A stretch of DNA of 64,000 nucleotides. It comes from Streptomyces sp. NBC_00582. GTDB lineage: Bacteria > Actinomycetota > Actinomycetes > Streptomycetales > Streptomycetaceae. Numbering within the stretch: position 1 is the stretch's first letter; every line of letters begins with the position of its first letter. The stretch is taken from assembly GCF_036345155.1 (NCBI RefSeq), contig NZ_CP107772.1, positions 9,920,001-9,984,000 of the forward strand. Reading direction: 5' to 3'. Below the pieces are notes generated by a model. That model was not told the DNA's origin. It did not search any database and worked only from the letters and a program-made list of their open reading frames with translations. Positions 16,566 through 25,242 of this stretch are shown piece by piece. Position numbers and translations under genes: made by a program.

Positions 16566-17363
16566 ATGCAGTTCGACGATCCTGGCAGCCTGAACGACGT
16601 GTGCACCCAGCGGCTCGGTGAGACGGCCGGTCGGCAGTTCGCCGCCATGGCACGCCGCGGCTTTCGGCTGAGCCGCTCACCTGGGAGGGCCCAGGCAACC
16701 GGTCAGTGTCGGCTTGGGGGTCCTGCCCTCATCGAACCGGAGACCCCTTGGCCCGAACACAACGGTGTACCGCTGTCCCTGCACGCGGTGCTGGACACGG
16801 ATGCTCTCGCTGCTTGGCTGGGCACCGAGCTCCCCGTACGGCCCGGCCTGCTCAACTTCTTCTACCTGGATCCGGACTTGCCGTACGAGGAGTACCGCAA
16901 ACTGGACCTGTCCGGACCTGGGATGTGTCGCGTCATCCCCGCCGATCCGGCACGGGCAGTCGTGATGACAGCCCCCCGACCAGCCAGAAGTTATGCGGCG
17001 ATGCCGGTCCACGCGGCCGAGGTGACCATGCTTCCGGACTGCTGGGACGTCGAGGACGACGACGTGGAGTTCGACAGGGGCCGGCACTGGGGAGCGCCAT
17101 CGCTGATCCTCAGCGAGATGGGAGATCTCGATGGAAACACCGCCGGCAGTCACTGCGCCTTCGGCTGGCCGGACACCTCGTACACGCTGAAGGTGTCGTC
17201 CCGCGACTCCGACGGCGCTGCCGTCCATCTACTCCAGCTCGCCGAGGACACCGAACTCGGATGGGGTTGGGGTGACGCCGGAACGTTGTACTTCACGATC
17301 CCGGCCAAGGCATTCGCGGCAGGCGACTTCCGCCAAGCAACGGCACAGGTCCTCTGCTGTTGA
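16566..17363 (+). CDS. DUF1963 (YwqG-like) protein
   Basis: A 265-residue protein starting at ATG 16566 after GGCAGGA. It shows the DUF1963 pattern: RLGGPALIEPETPWPEHNGV, LNFFYLDPDLPYEEYRKLDL, a MLPDCWDVEDDDVEF segment and the conserved GWPDTSYTLKVSS plus WGDAGTLYFTIPAKAFAAGD end. Function in bacteria is unknown. An open frame continues upstream to 16056 but runs into the IS21 end and IS3 element and is not coding. It is the first gene outside the mobile-element nest. Confidence 0.85.
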   Translation: MQFDDPGSLNDVCTQRLGETAGRQFAAMARRGFRLSRSPGRAQATGQCRLGGPALIEPETPWPEHNGVPLSLHAVLDTDALAAWLGTELPVRPGLLNFFYLDPDLPYEEYRKLDLSGPGMCRVIPADPARAVVMTAPRPARSYAAMPVHAAEVTMLPDCWDVEDDDVEFDRGRHWGAPSLILSEMGDLDGNTAGSHCAFGWPDTSYTLKVSSRDSDGAAVHLLQLAEDTELGWGWGDAGTLYFTIPAKAFAAGDFRQATAQVLCC

Positions 17364-17402
17364 CCCCGGGCACGAGTGTTTCGACTGCCGTGGTGATGCC
17401 GC

Positions 17403-17690
17403 GATGTCGAACCCGACGCGCCGATCGCCCTGCTCGCGGCGATCCGCGAGCGCCAGGGCCGTACGGACGAGGCCATCGAGCTGATTGGCCGTCGGCAGAT
17501 CACCTCGTTCAACGGCTGCCATCAGCTTGCCGACCTGGTGGCCCGGCACGGCCGGATGGGGGAACTGCGCGCCCACGCCGCGACAGACGGACGGGAGAAG
17601 ACCGTGCAGCGGCTGGCGCAGGCGCTGGAGGAGGCCGGGGACCTGGGTGAGGCGGTCGCCGTGATGCGCGTACAGGCCGACGCCCGCGAC
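17403..17690 (+). pseudogene. Fragment of a tetratricopeptide-like protein
   Basis: An internal stretch of helical-repeat protein (PDAPIALLAAIRERQGRTDE, LADLVARHGRMGELRAHAAT, RLAQALEEAGDLGEAVAVMR) without a start codon or ribosome binding site. It follows the DUF1963 stop by 40 bp, and the frame becomes meaningless after about 17700. It is the remnant of a larger TPR-type protein. Confidence 0.55.
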
Positions 17691-17868
17691 GGCGACGAGC
17701 CGCCATTCCGAGGCGGGGCCGACCGGGTACGGACCATGACGGCCGGTCACCCGATGTCCTGTGCGGCGGCCTTGCGCCCGACGGCGGGGAACACCGGTGC
17801 GCCACCGTCCTGCGCGGGCACACGGCCCTTCTCCGCGCTGCCTCGCTCACGGGAGGCCCGCGACGGGA

Positions 17869-18798
17869 TCAGATGGTGAGGACGAGCTTGCCGTGGAGGT
17901 GACCGGTCTCGATCACCCGGTGTGCGTCGGCCACACGCTCGAACGGGAACGTCTCCTGCACGTGGACTCGAAGTCTGCCCTCTTCGACGAGCTCGACGAG
18001 ACCTTGCAGGCCGACGGGGTCGGGGTCGACCGCGATGCCGCTGAAGCGCATGCCGGCCGCCTCGAACTTCTCTATGAGCTTCACGTCTTCCTCGGCGACC
18101 GCCGTCACCAGGTGACCGCCCGGGCGGAGCACTTCGAGGGACCGTTCGACGGTGTCGCCCCCGATCGTGTCGAGCACGACGTCGATGTCATGGACCGCCT
18201 CGGTGAAGTCGACCGCCGTGTAGTCGATCACCTCGTCGGCGCCGACCGCCTCGACGAACTCCCGCTTGCTCGCGCTGGCAGTGGTCACCACGTGCGCGCC
18301 GAGCGCTTTCGCGATCTGGATCGCGACATGACCGACCCCGCCACCACCGCCATGGACGAGGACGCGGTCCCCTTCCCTCACGCCGCCGAGGTCGACGAGG
18401 CCCTGCCACGCCGTCAGTCCGACAAGCGGCAGCGCGGACGCCTCGACGTGCGAGAGCGACGTCGGCTTGCGCGCCAGGTGCAACGCCGGAGCCGACACGA
18501 CCTCGGCGTACGCGCTCGCCGCCCGCGGGAACAGCGGCATCCCGAACACCTCGTCCCCGGGCCTGAACCGCCATGTCTGCGGCCCTTCCTCGACCACGCC
18601 GCTGATGTCCCAGCCGAGGACGAACGGGGGCCGGCCGAGCAGCGGGAACTCGCCGGCGCGCAGGCGTGCCTCCAGCGGGTTCAGCCCGATCGCCTTGACA
18701 CGGACGAGGACTTCGGTCGGGAGGGGCTGGGGCTCGGGCGCGTCCACGACGGTGAGCACCTCGGGACCGCCGAGCGTGTGCTGGGTGATGACTCGCAT
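17869..18798 (-). CDS. NADP-dependent quinone oxidoreductase (zinc-free MDR family)
   Basis: A 309-residue medium-chain reductase. The ATG at 18798 (MRVITQHTLGGPEVLTVVDA) has AGGAGAG upstream. GroES-like N-terminal half, then a Rossmann fold with the NADP-binding motif VLVHGGGGGVGHVAIQIAKA and the DYTAVDFTEAVHDIDVVLDT segment. No zinc-binding Cys cluster, so it belongs with quinone/enone reductases. The divergent neighbour is an HxlR regulator (18887-19267); such pairs usually respond to electrophiles or quinones, so detoxification under HxlR control is likely. Confidence 0.9.
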   Translation of the reverse strand: MRVITQHTLGGPEVLTVVDAPEPQPLPTEVLVRVKAIGLNPLEARLRAGEFPLLGRPPFVLGWDISGVVEEGPQTWRFRPGDEVFGMPLFPRAASAYAEVVSAPALHLARKPTSLSHVEASALPLVGLTAWQGLVDLGGVREGDRVLVHGGGGGVGHVAIQIAKALGAHVVTTASASKREFVEAVGADEVIDYTAVDFTEAVHDIDVVLDTIGGDTVERSLEVLRPGGHLVTAVAEEDVKLIEKFEAAGMRFSGIAVDPDPVGLQGLVELVEEGRLRVHVQETFPFERVADAHRVIETGHLHGKLVLTI

Positions 18799-18886
18799 GA
18801 CTCTCCTGGCTCGGGAAGGGGAGAGAACCAGGCTAGGTTTCCGATAGGAACCGGCAGGTGCCCGTGGCGCGGGTACCTTTGGCGCC

Positions 18887-19267
18887 ATGAGCGGTTTCGG
18901 TCCCGGGGATCCCTTTCTCGCCGACTGTCCGGCGCGTCTGGCGGTCGAGCTGATCGCCGACAAGTGGACGGTGGTCGTGCTCTACGGCCTCAGCAAGGGC
19001 CCGGTGCGCCATGGCGAGCTGATCGGGCTGATCGGTGGCATCTCCCGCAAGATGCTCACCCAGACGCTCCGACGGCTCGAGGCGCACGGACTCATCCGCC
19101 GCCATGCCTACGCCGAGGTGCCGCCCCGCGTCGAGTACGAGCTCACCCCGCTCGGGGCGACCCTGATCGATCCGATCCACGTGCTGACCGAGTGGGCAAG
19201 GACGAACGGCGACGCGGTACTCGATGCGCTCGACGCCGGTCCCGATCCGGTCGCCCACGGCGGCTGA
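18887..19267 (+). CDS. HxlR-family winged-helix regulator
   Basis: A 126-residue protein of the usual HxlR size: FLADCPARLAVELIADKWTV (with the family Cys, here residue 14, often redox-sensing), LSKGPVRHGELIGLIGGISR, KMLTQTLRRLEAHGLIRRHA recognition helix and the YELTPLGATL end of the wing. It is divergent from the quinone oxidoreductase with an 88-bp gap that should hold the shared operator. It probably represses that gene and senses quinones or aldehydes through the Cys. Confidence 0.92.
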   Translation: MSGFGPGDPFLADCPARLAVELIADKWTVVVLYGLSKGPVRHGELIGLIGGISRKMLTQTLRRLEAHGLIRRHAYAEVPPRVEYELTPLGATLIDPIHVLTEWARTNGDAVLDALDAGPDPVAHGG

Positions 19268-19701
19268 AGCCCGAGCGGCCCGACCGAAGTCTCGGAGGGG
19301 CGCGTATCGTGCCGCATCGTGCAGCCGCTCGCCACCGTCGGCTGCCCGTACGACCCGGACACCGAGGCCGTGGTATAGGACGAGCTCGCCGCCGACGCGG
19401 AACGCGAACGCACCCGGCAACGGGAGGACGACAGGCGCCGCCAGGAGGAGAAGACCCAAGCCGCCTGACGCGCCGACCGACACCGCGGCCGCGATCGCAG
19501 TGAACGCGCGACTCGCCCGTGCCCGCGAGGCCGGAGCCCAGCTGCGTCCGGGACCCCGTCAGGACGGGCGGCCCGGACACGGTCGTCGCCGTGTGGGTGT
19601 GCGGCTCTCTGAAACCGGATGGGTGATGCCAGAGGAATCGCGACGAGAGGTTCGAAAGAGCGAGAACCGCTCCGCCTGCCGCCTCAGTACTGTGACTTCG
19701 C
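19268..19701. other. Gene-free stretch with a decayed coding remnant
   Basis: No intact gene. On the plus strand at about 19320-19470 a frame reads PLATVGCPYDPDTEAVV, a stop, then DELAADAERERTRQREDDRR and QEEKTQAA, which looks like a broken C-terminal coiled tail of an unidentified protein. Confidence 0.35.
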
Positions 19702-20598
19702 ATGACCGACACCGAGATCGAGATCACCGCGGACCTGGTCCGCGATCTGTTGCGGGAGCAACACCCAGACCTCGCAGGGCTGGCCATTCGTGAGGTGGTG
19801 GGCGGCTGGGGCAATCAAATGTGGCGCCTCGGGGACGAGTTGGCCGTGCGGATGCAGCGCATGGACCCCACCCCCGAGCTTCAGCTCAAGGAGCGGAGGT
19901 GGCTCCCCGTGCTGGCCCCGCGCCTGCCGCTCCCGGTGCCGGTCCCGGTCCGGTTCGGCGAACCCTCCGAGCGCTTCCCCAAGCACTGGACCGTGATGAC
20001 ATGGGTTCCCGGCGAGCCGCTGGACCACGGCTCGATCAGCCGCGGCGACCACGCGGCCGACACACTGGCGGGCTTCCTCCGGGCGCTCCACGTGGAGGCA
20101 CCCGCCGAGGCGCCGATCGCCGTGGACCGCGGTGGCCATCCCAAGGACTGCACGGACGGCTTCGAGAACTTCTTGCAGGCCACTGCCCCCGAAGACGTCG
20201 CCGCCGACGTCCGGGCCGTCTGGGACGACGCCGTCGCGGCCCCCGCGTGGGAGGGCTCGCCGGTGTGGGTGCACGGCGACCTCCATCCCGCGAACGTCGT
20301 CGTCTCGGACGGAACGCTCTCGGGCATCGTCGACTTCGGCGACATGTTCGCCGGCGATCCGGCGTGGGACCTCGCCGCCGCATGGGTGCTGCTGCCCGCG
20401 GGCACGGCCTCACGGTTCTTCTCCATGTACGCGCACGCAGACGAGGCGGCGATCCGGCGCGCCCGCGGGCTGGCCGCCATGAAGAGCCTCTTCCTGATGC
20501 TCATGGGGCAGAACGGGGACCAGGGCCTTCCCGGCGGCAAACCGCACTGGGGACCTGCGGGCCGGGCGGCACTCGATCGCGTTCTGAAGGGTGTGTGA
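19702..20598 (+). CDS. APH-family phosphotransferase (aminoglycoside phosphotransferase-like)
   Basis: A 298-residue kinase-fold protein. It has the VVGGWGNQMWRLGDELAVRM N-lobe, the catalytic loop VHGDLHPANVVV (Brenner motif with catalytic Asp and Asn), and the metal-binding IVDFGDMFAGDPAWDLAAAW segment. This subgroup phosphorylates aminoglycosides, macrolides or other small hydroxylated compounds; in Streptomyces many copies are not proven resistance genes. Translation starts at ATG 19702. Neighbours give no clue to the substrate. Confidence 0.9.
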   Translation: MTDTEIEITADLVRDLLREQHPDLAGLAIREVVGGWGNQMWRLGDELAVRMQRMDPTPELQLKERRWLPVLAPRLPLPVPVPVRFGEPSERFPKHWTVMTWVPGEPLDHGSISRGDHAADTLAGFLRALHVEAPAEAPIAVDRGGHPKDCTDGFENFLQATAPEDVAADVRAVWDDAVAAPAWEGSPVWVHGDLHPANVVVSDGTLSGIVDFGDMFAGDPAWDLAAAWVLLPAGTASRFFSMYAHADEAAIRRARGLAAMKSLFLMLMGQNGDQGLPGGKPHWGPAGRAALDRVLKGV

Positions 20599-20771
20599 TG
20601 TGCCGCGGCGGGCGCGCAGGGGTCAGCCTGCCGTGGTGCCCTGAGGCGGCCGGCCGCGTCGGGTGCGCTGGTCTTCCGGGTGCAGCAGGGCGATCAGCCG
20701 CGTAGATCGGCCGGCGCGACATAGCGCTTGTACTCGTCGAAGCGGTCAGACGGTCGTGGGGGGTCAGTACA
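20599..20771. other. Short gap with the tail of a lost gene
   Basis: On the minus strand (about 20755-20698) a frame reads RFDEYKRYVAPADLRG and stops, which looks like the C-terminus of an otherwise deleted protein. Nothing else is supported. Confidence 0.25.
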
Positions 20772-21011
20772 GTGTTGCTCGCGCAGGAGACCGACGCCGG
20801 CGCGCTGGCCACGCTGTATGCCGCCGTCCAGGACCTGCCCGGCGCGAGCTACGTCGGACCCGACGGCTTCGGCGAGTTCCGCGGCGCCCCGACCCCGGTC
20901 AACCGCTCCGAGGCGGCCAGCGACCCGACCACCGCCCGACGCCTGTGGACCGTCTCGGAGGAACTGACCGCCACCGCCTTCCCCAAACGGGCCCTGACAG
21001 CGCGGGCCTGA
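20772..21011 (+). pseudogene. C-terminal fragment of a short-chain dehydrogenase
   Basis: About 79 codons (ETDAGALATLYAAVQDLPGA, SYVGPDGFGEFRGAPTPVNR, RRLWTVSEELTATAF) match the C-terminal end of the SDR subgroup common in actinomycetes, where a GALPTLYAAT...YVGPDG...W..SE.LTG.AF pattern closes the protein. The NAD-binding GxxxGxG motif and the YxxxK active site are missing. A GTG at 20772 is in frame but has no ribosome binding site. Confidence 0.65.
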
Positions 21012-21261
21012 AAGCCCGACCCGTCACCGTCCTTCCGGTGTGGGCCATGCGTGTCCATGGAACTCGGGAGGCATCCTGGTGATCTTCGAGTACCACGGGG
21101 GCAAAGGCCGCTGTCCAGAGGCGCGTTCGCCGCACGCCGTGTGCGGTGAAAGGTGCGCAGGGCTCATCCAAAAGCTGATGCTTCCGAAGGTGCCGCGGCA
21201 CTGATCGGCCAGCTGCGCGACTACACGTGTCTGGAGGCCGCCGGCCGCCGCCCCCGCCTCG
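21012..21261. other. Gene-free stretch
   Basis: No frame here reads as convincing protein, and I see no RNA gene or repeat. Confidence 0.3.
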
Positions 21262-21585
21262 CTGGAAGCCCGCCCCGACGTCCTCACCTACACCAACGAC
21301 ACCCTCACGGACGACCTCGAGATGATCGGAGACGTCGGCGCCGACATCTGGTTCCGCTCCAGCCTGCCCCACGCAGACCTGTTCGTGCGCATCTGCGACG
21401 TCGACCCCCAGGGACGCTCCACCAACATCTGCGACGGCCTCACCGGCGTCGCACCCGCCGACGAACTGTCATGCGTCACCGTCACCCTGTCGCCCACCGC
21501 GTACCTGTTCCGGGCCGGCCACCGCATCCGTGTCGCGGCCTTGGCCGCGTCATGCGCGTCTCTCGGTGCACGGCCACGTGCGTGA
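21262..21585 (+). pseudogene. C-terminal fragment of a CocE/NonD-family hydrolase
   Basis: The frame reads LEARPDVLTYTNDTLTDDLE, a IGDVGADIWFRSSLPHADLF strand and VRICDVDPQGRSTNICDGLT, then SPTAYLFRAGHRIRVA. This is the jelly-roll C-terminal domain of X-Pro dipeptidyl-peptidase/cocaine-esterase-type hydrolases. The catalytic alpha/beta domain is absent, and the end departs from the family after HRIRVA. It is a truncated remnant without its own start. Confidence 0.7.
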
Positions 21586-21699
21586 GTTCCTGGAGCGCCT
21601 CCAGCGCCTCCAGCGCCTCAACCCTCACGGCCGACCAGTTTCTGCAAGTCGAGACTGCCCGCATGGACGGGGACTTGGGCCGCTGCGGACCTCGCGCTG

Positions 21700-22073
21700 T
21701 CATGACTGGGCCTTGGAGCGGCTGCCGCGGCCGGGCTTCTGGGGCTGCTTCGCAGTGGCGGGCCTGGCGTCCTGCGGCTCGTCGGACTTCTCCAGCGGGG
21801 TGGCCGACGTGGCGTCGCCCGTCCATGTGGGCCCCCGGACCGGCGCTGGGCCTTGGTCTGACGCTTGGGCTGCTGACGCTGGGTGACGGCGATGGTCGTA
21901 CCGTCCTCGGTCTGCGTCACGACCTGGTTCTCGCTCGTCACCACGGTGCCGTCGGCCTGGGGCGCGAGGCCCGCCTGCTCCGACGTAGCACCGGCGCCGC
22001 CGTCGCCGGAGCTCGTGGTGGCACGGCGACCTGACCGCGCAAGGGAAGCGGCCTTCACTTCGCGCAACCTCAT
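21700..22073 (-). pseudogene. Decayed hydrophilic protein, probably frameshifted
   Basis: From an ATG at 22073 the minus strand reads MRLREVKAASLARSG, then a hydrophilic stretch (GTVVTSENQVVTQTEDGTTI, AVTQRQQPKRQTKAQ). Around 21845 protein-like sequence moves to another frame (SATPLEKSDEPQDARPATAK, QPQKPGRGSRSKAQS) and stops at 21700. The low-complexity charged tail prevents family assignment. I call it a damaged gene with low confidence. Confidence 0.3.
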
Positions 22074-22159
22074 GCTGCGCGCCGGACCGTAGACCCTGCT
22101 GCGTCCGGTGATGACTGTGGCAGGGCACGATTCGAGCCGCACGAAGGAGCTGTCCCGCC

Positions 22160-23272
22160 ATGTGTGAATCGATGGGCGATCCCCCGGACGCACGTCCATC
22201 CCGCAGATCCCTGCTCGGGGCGGTGGCGGCATCGGCGACCGCCGTCGCCGTATCGCTGCCGGCCTCTCAGCAGGCGTCGGCCGCCACGGTGTCGGAGACG
22301 CCCGCAAAGGGCTTGGCACTGACTCTGCTGGGCACCAACGGCGGGCCCCCGCCGCTTGCGGCCCGCTACGGCATCTCCTCCGCGTTGGTCGTCAACGGCC
22401 GTACATACGTTGTGGATTGCGGACGCGGTGCCGTGACCCAGTACCTGCGCGCCGGGCTCTCGATGCCCTCGCTCGCCGGTATCTTCCTCACGCATCTGCA
22501 CGCCGACCACATCGTCGACTACTATGCCTTCCCCCTGCTGGCGGCCGGCGCCTCGGGCACGCAGGGCTTCCAGCGCCCTGTCGAGGTATACGGCCCCGGG
22601 CCGGCCGGCATCGCCTCCAGCGTGTCCGGCGCTCCCGGGCCCCTGCCGGGAACGGTCGAGATGACCCGGCTCGCAGGGCAGGCCTGCGCCGCCTCCCCAA
22701 CCTTCTTCATGACCGAGCACGCGGCCATCGACCCGGCCACCCTGCTCAACGTCCACGACGTCCTGCCGCCCGCAGACCTCCGGGCCTCGCCCGCCCGGAC
22801 CGCACCGGCCATGCGGCCCTTCACCGTCATGGAGAACGACGACGTCAAGGTCAGCGCGGTCCTGGTCCCGCACGGCGCGGTGTTCCCGGCCTACGCCTAC
22901 CGGTTCGACACCGATCACGGCAGCGTCGTCTTCTCCGGCGACACCGCGCCGACGCCGAACCTGGTGACGCTCGCCCGCGGCGCGGACGTCCTGGTGCACG
23001 AGGCCCTGTACCCCGACGGGCTGGCCGGCCTCGGACTGCCGCAGACGCTGATCGACCACATCCTGGCCGGCCACACCGACGTCGCCGAACTCGGCCGTAT
23101 CGCAGCCCAGGCGGACCCGGGCACGCTGATCGCCACCCATCTCAGCCCGGGACAGCAGACCGCGGTCAGCGACGCCACCTGGCGCCGCCTGCTGCGCGAC
23201 AGCGCACGCGATGCCGCCTACGGCGGCCGCATGCTTGTCGGCTCGGACCTGATGCACTTCGCCGTGCGCTGA
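22160..23272 (+). CDS. Tat-exported metallo-beta-lactamase-fold hydrolase
   Basis: A 370-residue protein with a twin-arginine signal peptide: SRRSLLGAVAASATAVAVSL near residues 14-33, with cleavage expected around ASA-AT. The MBL core shows TLLGTNGGPPP, THLHADHIVDYYA (HxHxDH metal site), a FSGDTAPTPNL Asp ligand and the final ATHLSPG His. The arrangement resembles arylsulfatase/RNase-Z-like exported MBLs. GAAGGAG lies 10 bases upstream of ATG 22160. The following gene is a drug-exporter-like MFS protein, possibly co-transcribed (147-bp gap). Substrate unknown. Confidence 0.88.
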   Translation: MCESMGDPPDARPSRRSLLGAVAASATAVAVSLPASQQASAATVSETPAKGLALTLLGTNGGPPPLAARYGISSALVVNGRTYVVDCGRGAVTQYLRAGLSMPSLAGIFLTHLHADHIVDYYAFPLLAAGASGTQGFQRPVEVYGPGPAGIASSVSGAPGPLPGTVEMTRLAGQACAASPTFFMTEHAAIDPATLLNVHDVLPPADLRASPARTAPAMRPFTVMENDDVKVSAVLVPHGAVFPAYAYRFDTDHGSVVFSGDTAPTPNLVTLARGADVLVHEALYPDGLAGLGLPQTLIDHILAGHTDVAELGRIAAQADPGTLIATHLSPGQQTAVSDATWRRLLRDSARDAAYGGRMLVGSDLMHFAVR

Positions 23273-23419
23273 CGAAAACGCCCCCCTCACCGGTGCCTTC
23301 GGGGTCCGCCGCGCAGTCGGGTGGCACGGCGCACCAGCGGCGCCCAACCAGGGGTCCCGGGCCGTCGACCGCCGCTCCAGCTATTCGCCCACTACTCCAT
23401 CTCCATGTCTCGAGGAGCC

Positions 23420-25060
23420 ATGCCGGCCATCACATCTGTCTCGTCCCGGTCCGCACAGCCAGGATCCGAATCCCGCCACACCACGGCCACGATCGTGCTG
23501 GCCTGCCTGGGAGTGTTCGTCTCCTACCTCCCGGTCGTCGGCGTCTCCGTCGCGCTGCCGGTCATCCAGCAGGCGCTCGACGCCTCAACCGTCGGGCTCC
23601 AGTGGATCACTGACGCCTTCATCCTGCCGACCGCCGCCCTGCTGCTGACCTGCGGCATGATCGGCGAACTGTACGGACGCAAGAAGACCTGGCTCGCCGG
23701 TCTCGTCATGTTCTGCCTCGGCTGCCTGGTCTGTCTGACGGCCGGCAGCGTCGTGCAGGTGTGTGTGGGCCAGGCGCTCACCGGTATCGGCACGGCCGCC
23801 CTGCTCCCCTCCACCCTGGCCCTGATCAGCCATGTGTGCCCGGACCACCACAAGCGCGCCCGTGTCATAGCCCTGTGGACGGCCTCCCTGGGCCTCGGTC
23901 TGACACTCGGGCCGCTGTTCAACGGTGTCATCGTGGAACACACGAGCTGGCGGTGGATCTTCCTGCCGGCCCTGGTCGTCGGCGTGGTCACCACGGTGAT
24001 CGGGGCGGTTGTCCTCAGGGAGTCCCGCTCGCAGCGTGAACGCCATCTCGACATCCCCGGCCAGATCCTGGCCATCATCGCGATCACGGGCCTGGTGTAC
24101 GGCGTCATCGAGGGCGGCAGCGCCGGATGGGGTTCCGCCGAGGTCGTGCTCGCGTTCGTGGCGGCCGCCGTCGGTCTGCTGGCCTTCGTCGTGGTCGAAC
24201 TCCGGTCGCCCTGTCCGATGCTGGACATGCGTCTGTTCGGGTCGTCGGCCTTCTCCGGTGCCGCGCTCGTGATGGGCCTGACCCTGTTCGCCCAGGTCGG
24301 TCTGGTCTTCGCGCTGAGCGAGTACTTCGGGCTCGTCCATCACGCCTCCACCTGGGACATCGGCCTACGGCTCGTCGCCATCAACGGCTTCACCGTCGTG
24401 CTCAGCCCTCTGGTGGGCCGTCTGATGAACCGCACCTCACCCGCGCTGCTCCTGGTCACCGGCCTCGTGGTCGGCGGTGTCGGGGCGCTGTGCGTCAACC
24501 TGTTCCGCGCCTCCACCGGCACCGGGGAAGCGGCGCTGGTCGTCGGGGTGCTGGGCATCGGCATCGCGCTCGCCATGGCGCCGATCACGACCATCGCCAT
24601 GAACAGCCTGCCGCGTCGGCTCGCGGACACGGCGGGCGCCGCCAACAGCGCACTGCGCCAGATCGGCAGTGCCCTCGGACCTGCGGTCTTCGGCGTGATC
24701 CTCACCAACCGCACCCTGGACACACTGCCCGGCCATCTCGCCCGGTCCGGTCTGAGCGCAGCCGACCAGGGGGAGGTGAGCGGGGTGGTGTCGCACGTCG
24801 GTATCCAGGCCGGCGCGTTCCTGCGGCTGAAGACTCCGGAAGCCACCGGCCAGGCACTGTCCGCCTACGGCGCGAGCTTCACCGACGCACTGCACACCTG
24901 CGCCCTCGTCGGCGGCGTCGGCATGCTGGTGGCCGCGGTGATCGCCTTCTTCACGATCGGCGTACGGACGCGGGTGGTGCAGGAGACCGGCGGGACGCCC
25001 GAGGTGGCGACGCATCCGGCCGGGGCCGCGGGGACGACTGCGACCGGTGACGTGAGCTGA
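23420..25060 (+). CDS. DHA2-type MFS drug/metabolite exporter (14 TM)
   Basis: A 546-residue integral membrane protein with 14 hydrophobic helices. Family motifs: VALPVIQQALDASTVGLQWI in TM1-2, GELYGRKKTWLAG (motif A-like) between TM2 and TM3, and GLGLTLGPLFNGVIVEHTSW (motif C region) in TM5. The start is uncertain: ATG 23420 has GAGGAG only two bases upstream, whereas ATG 23405 in the same frame has no clear site. A long hairpin terminator follows at 25077. The likely role is proton-driven efflux of a toxic or aromatic compound. Confidence 0.9.
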   Translation: MPAITSVSSRSAQPGSESRHTTATIVLACLGVFVSYLPVVGVSVALPVIQQALDASTVGLQWITDAFILPTAALLLTCGMIGELYGRKKTWLAGLVMFCLGCLVCLTAGSVVQVCVGQALTGIGTAALLPSTLALISHVCPDHHKRARVIALWTASLGLGLTLGPLFNGVIVEHTSWRWIFLPALVVGVVTTVIGAVVLRESRSQRERHLDIPGQILAIIAITGLVYGVIEGGSAGWGSAEVVLAFVAAAVGLLAFVVVELRSPCPMLDMRLFGSSAFSGAALVMGLTLFAQVGLVFALSEYFGLVHHASTWDIGLRLVAINGFTVVLSPLVGRLMNRTSPALLLVTGLVVGGVGALCVNLFRASTGTGEAALVVGVLGIGIALAMAPITTIAMNSLPRRLADTAGAANSALRQIGSALGPAVFGVILTNRTLDTLPGHLARSGLSAADQGEVSGVVSHVGIQAGAFLRLKTPEATGQALSAYGASFTDALHTCALVGGVGMLVAAVIAFFTIGVRTRVVQETGGTPEVATHPAGAAGTTATGDVS

Positions 25061-25076
25061 GTGGTCGGCGGTTGCG

Positions 25077-25121
25077 GCAGGGTGGTGGTGCGTCGGTGTC
25101 TCCGACGCACCACCACCCTGC
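25077..25121. terminator. Long hairpin terminator
   Basis: A perfect 20-bp stem (GCAGGGTGGTGGTGCGTCGG and its complement) with a 5-base loop, 16 bp after the exporter stop. It can also act on convergent transcripts from the minus-strand purU operon, whose last gene ends at 25243. Confidence 0.8.
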
Positions 25122-25242
25122 CTCTCCCACGGTGAATCGCTCCGCTGCCGGGTCATGCCGGAACGGGCCGACGTCCGGCGACCCACTCGGCGGCGCGGAG
25201 GGTGTTCACCAGGAGCATCGCGATGGTCATCGGTCCGAGTCG

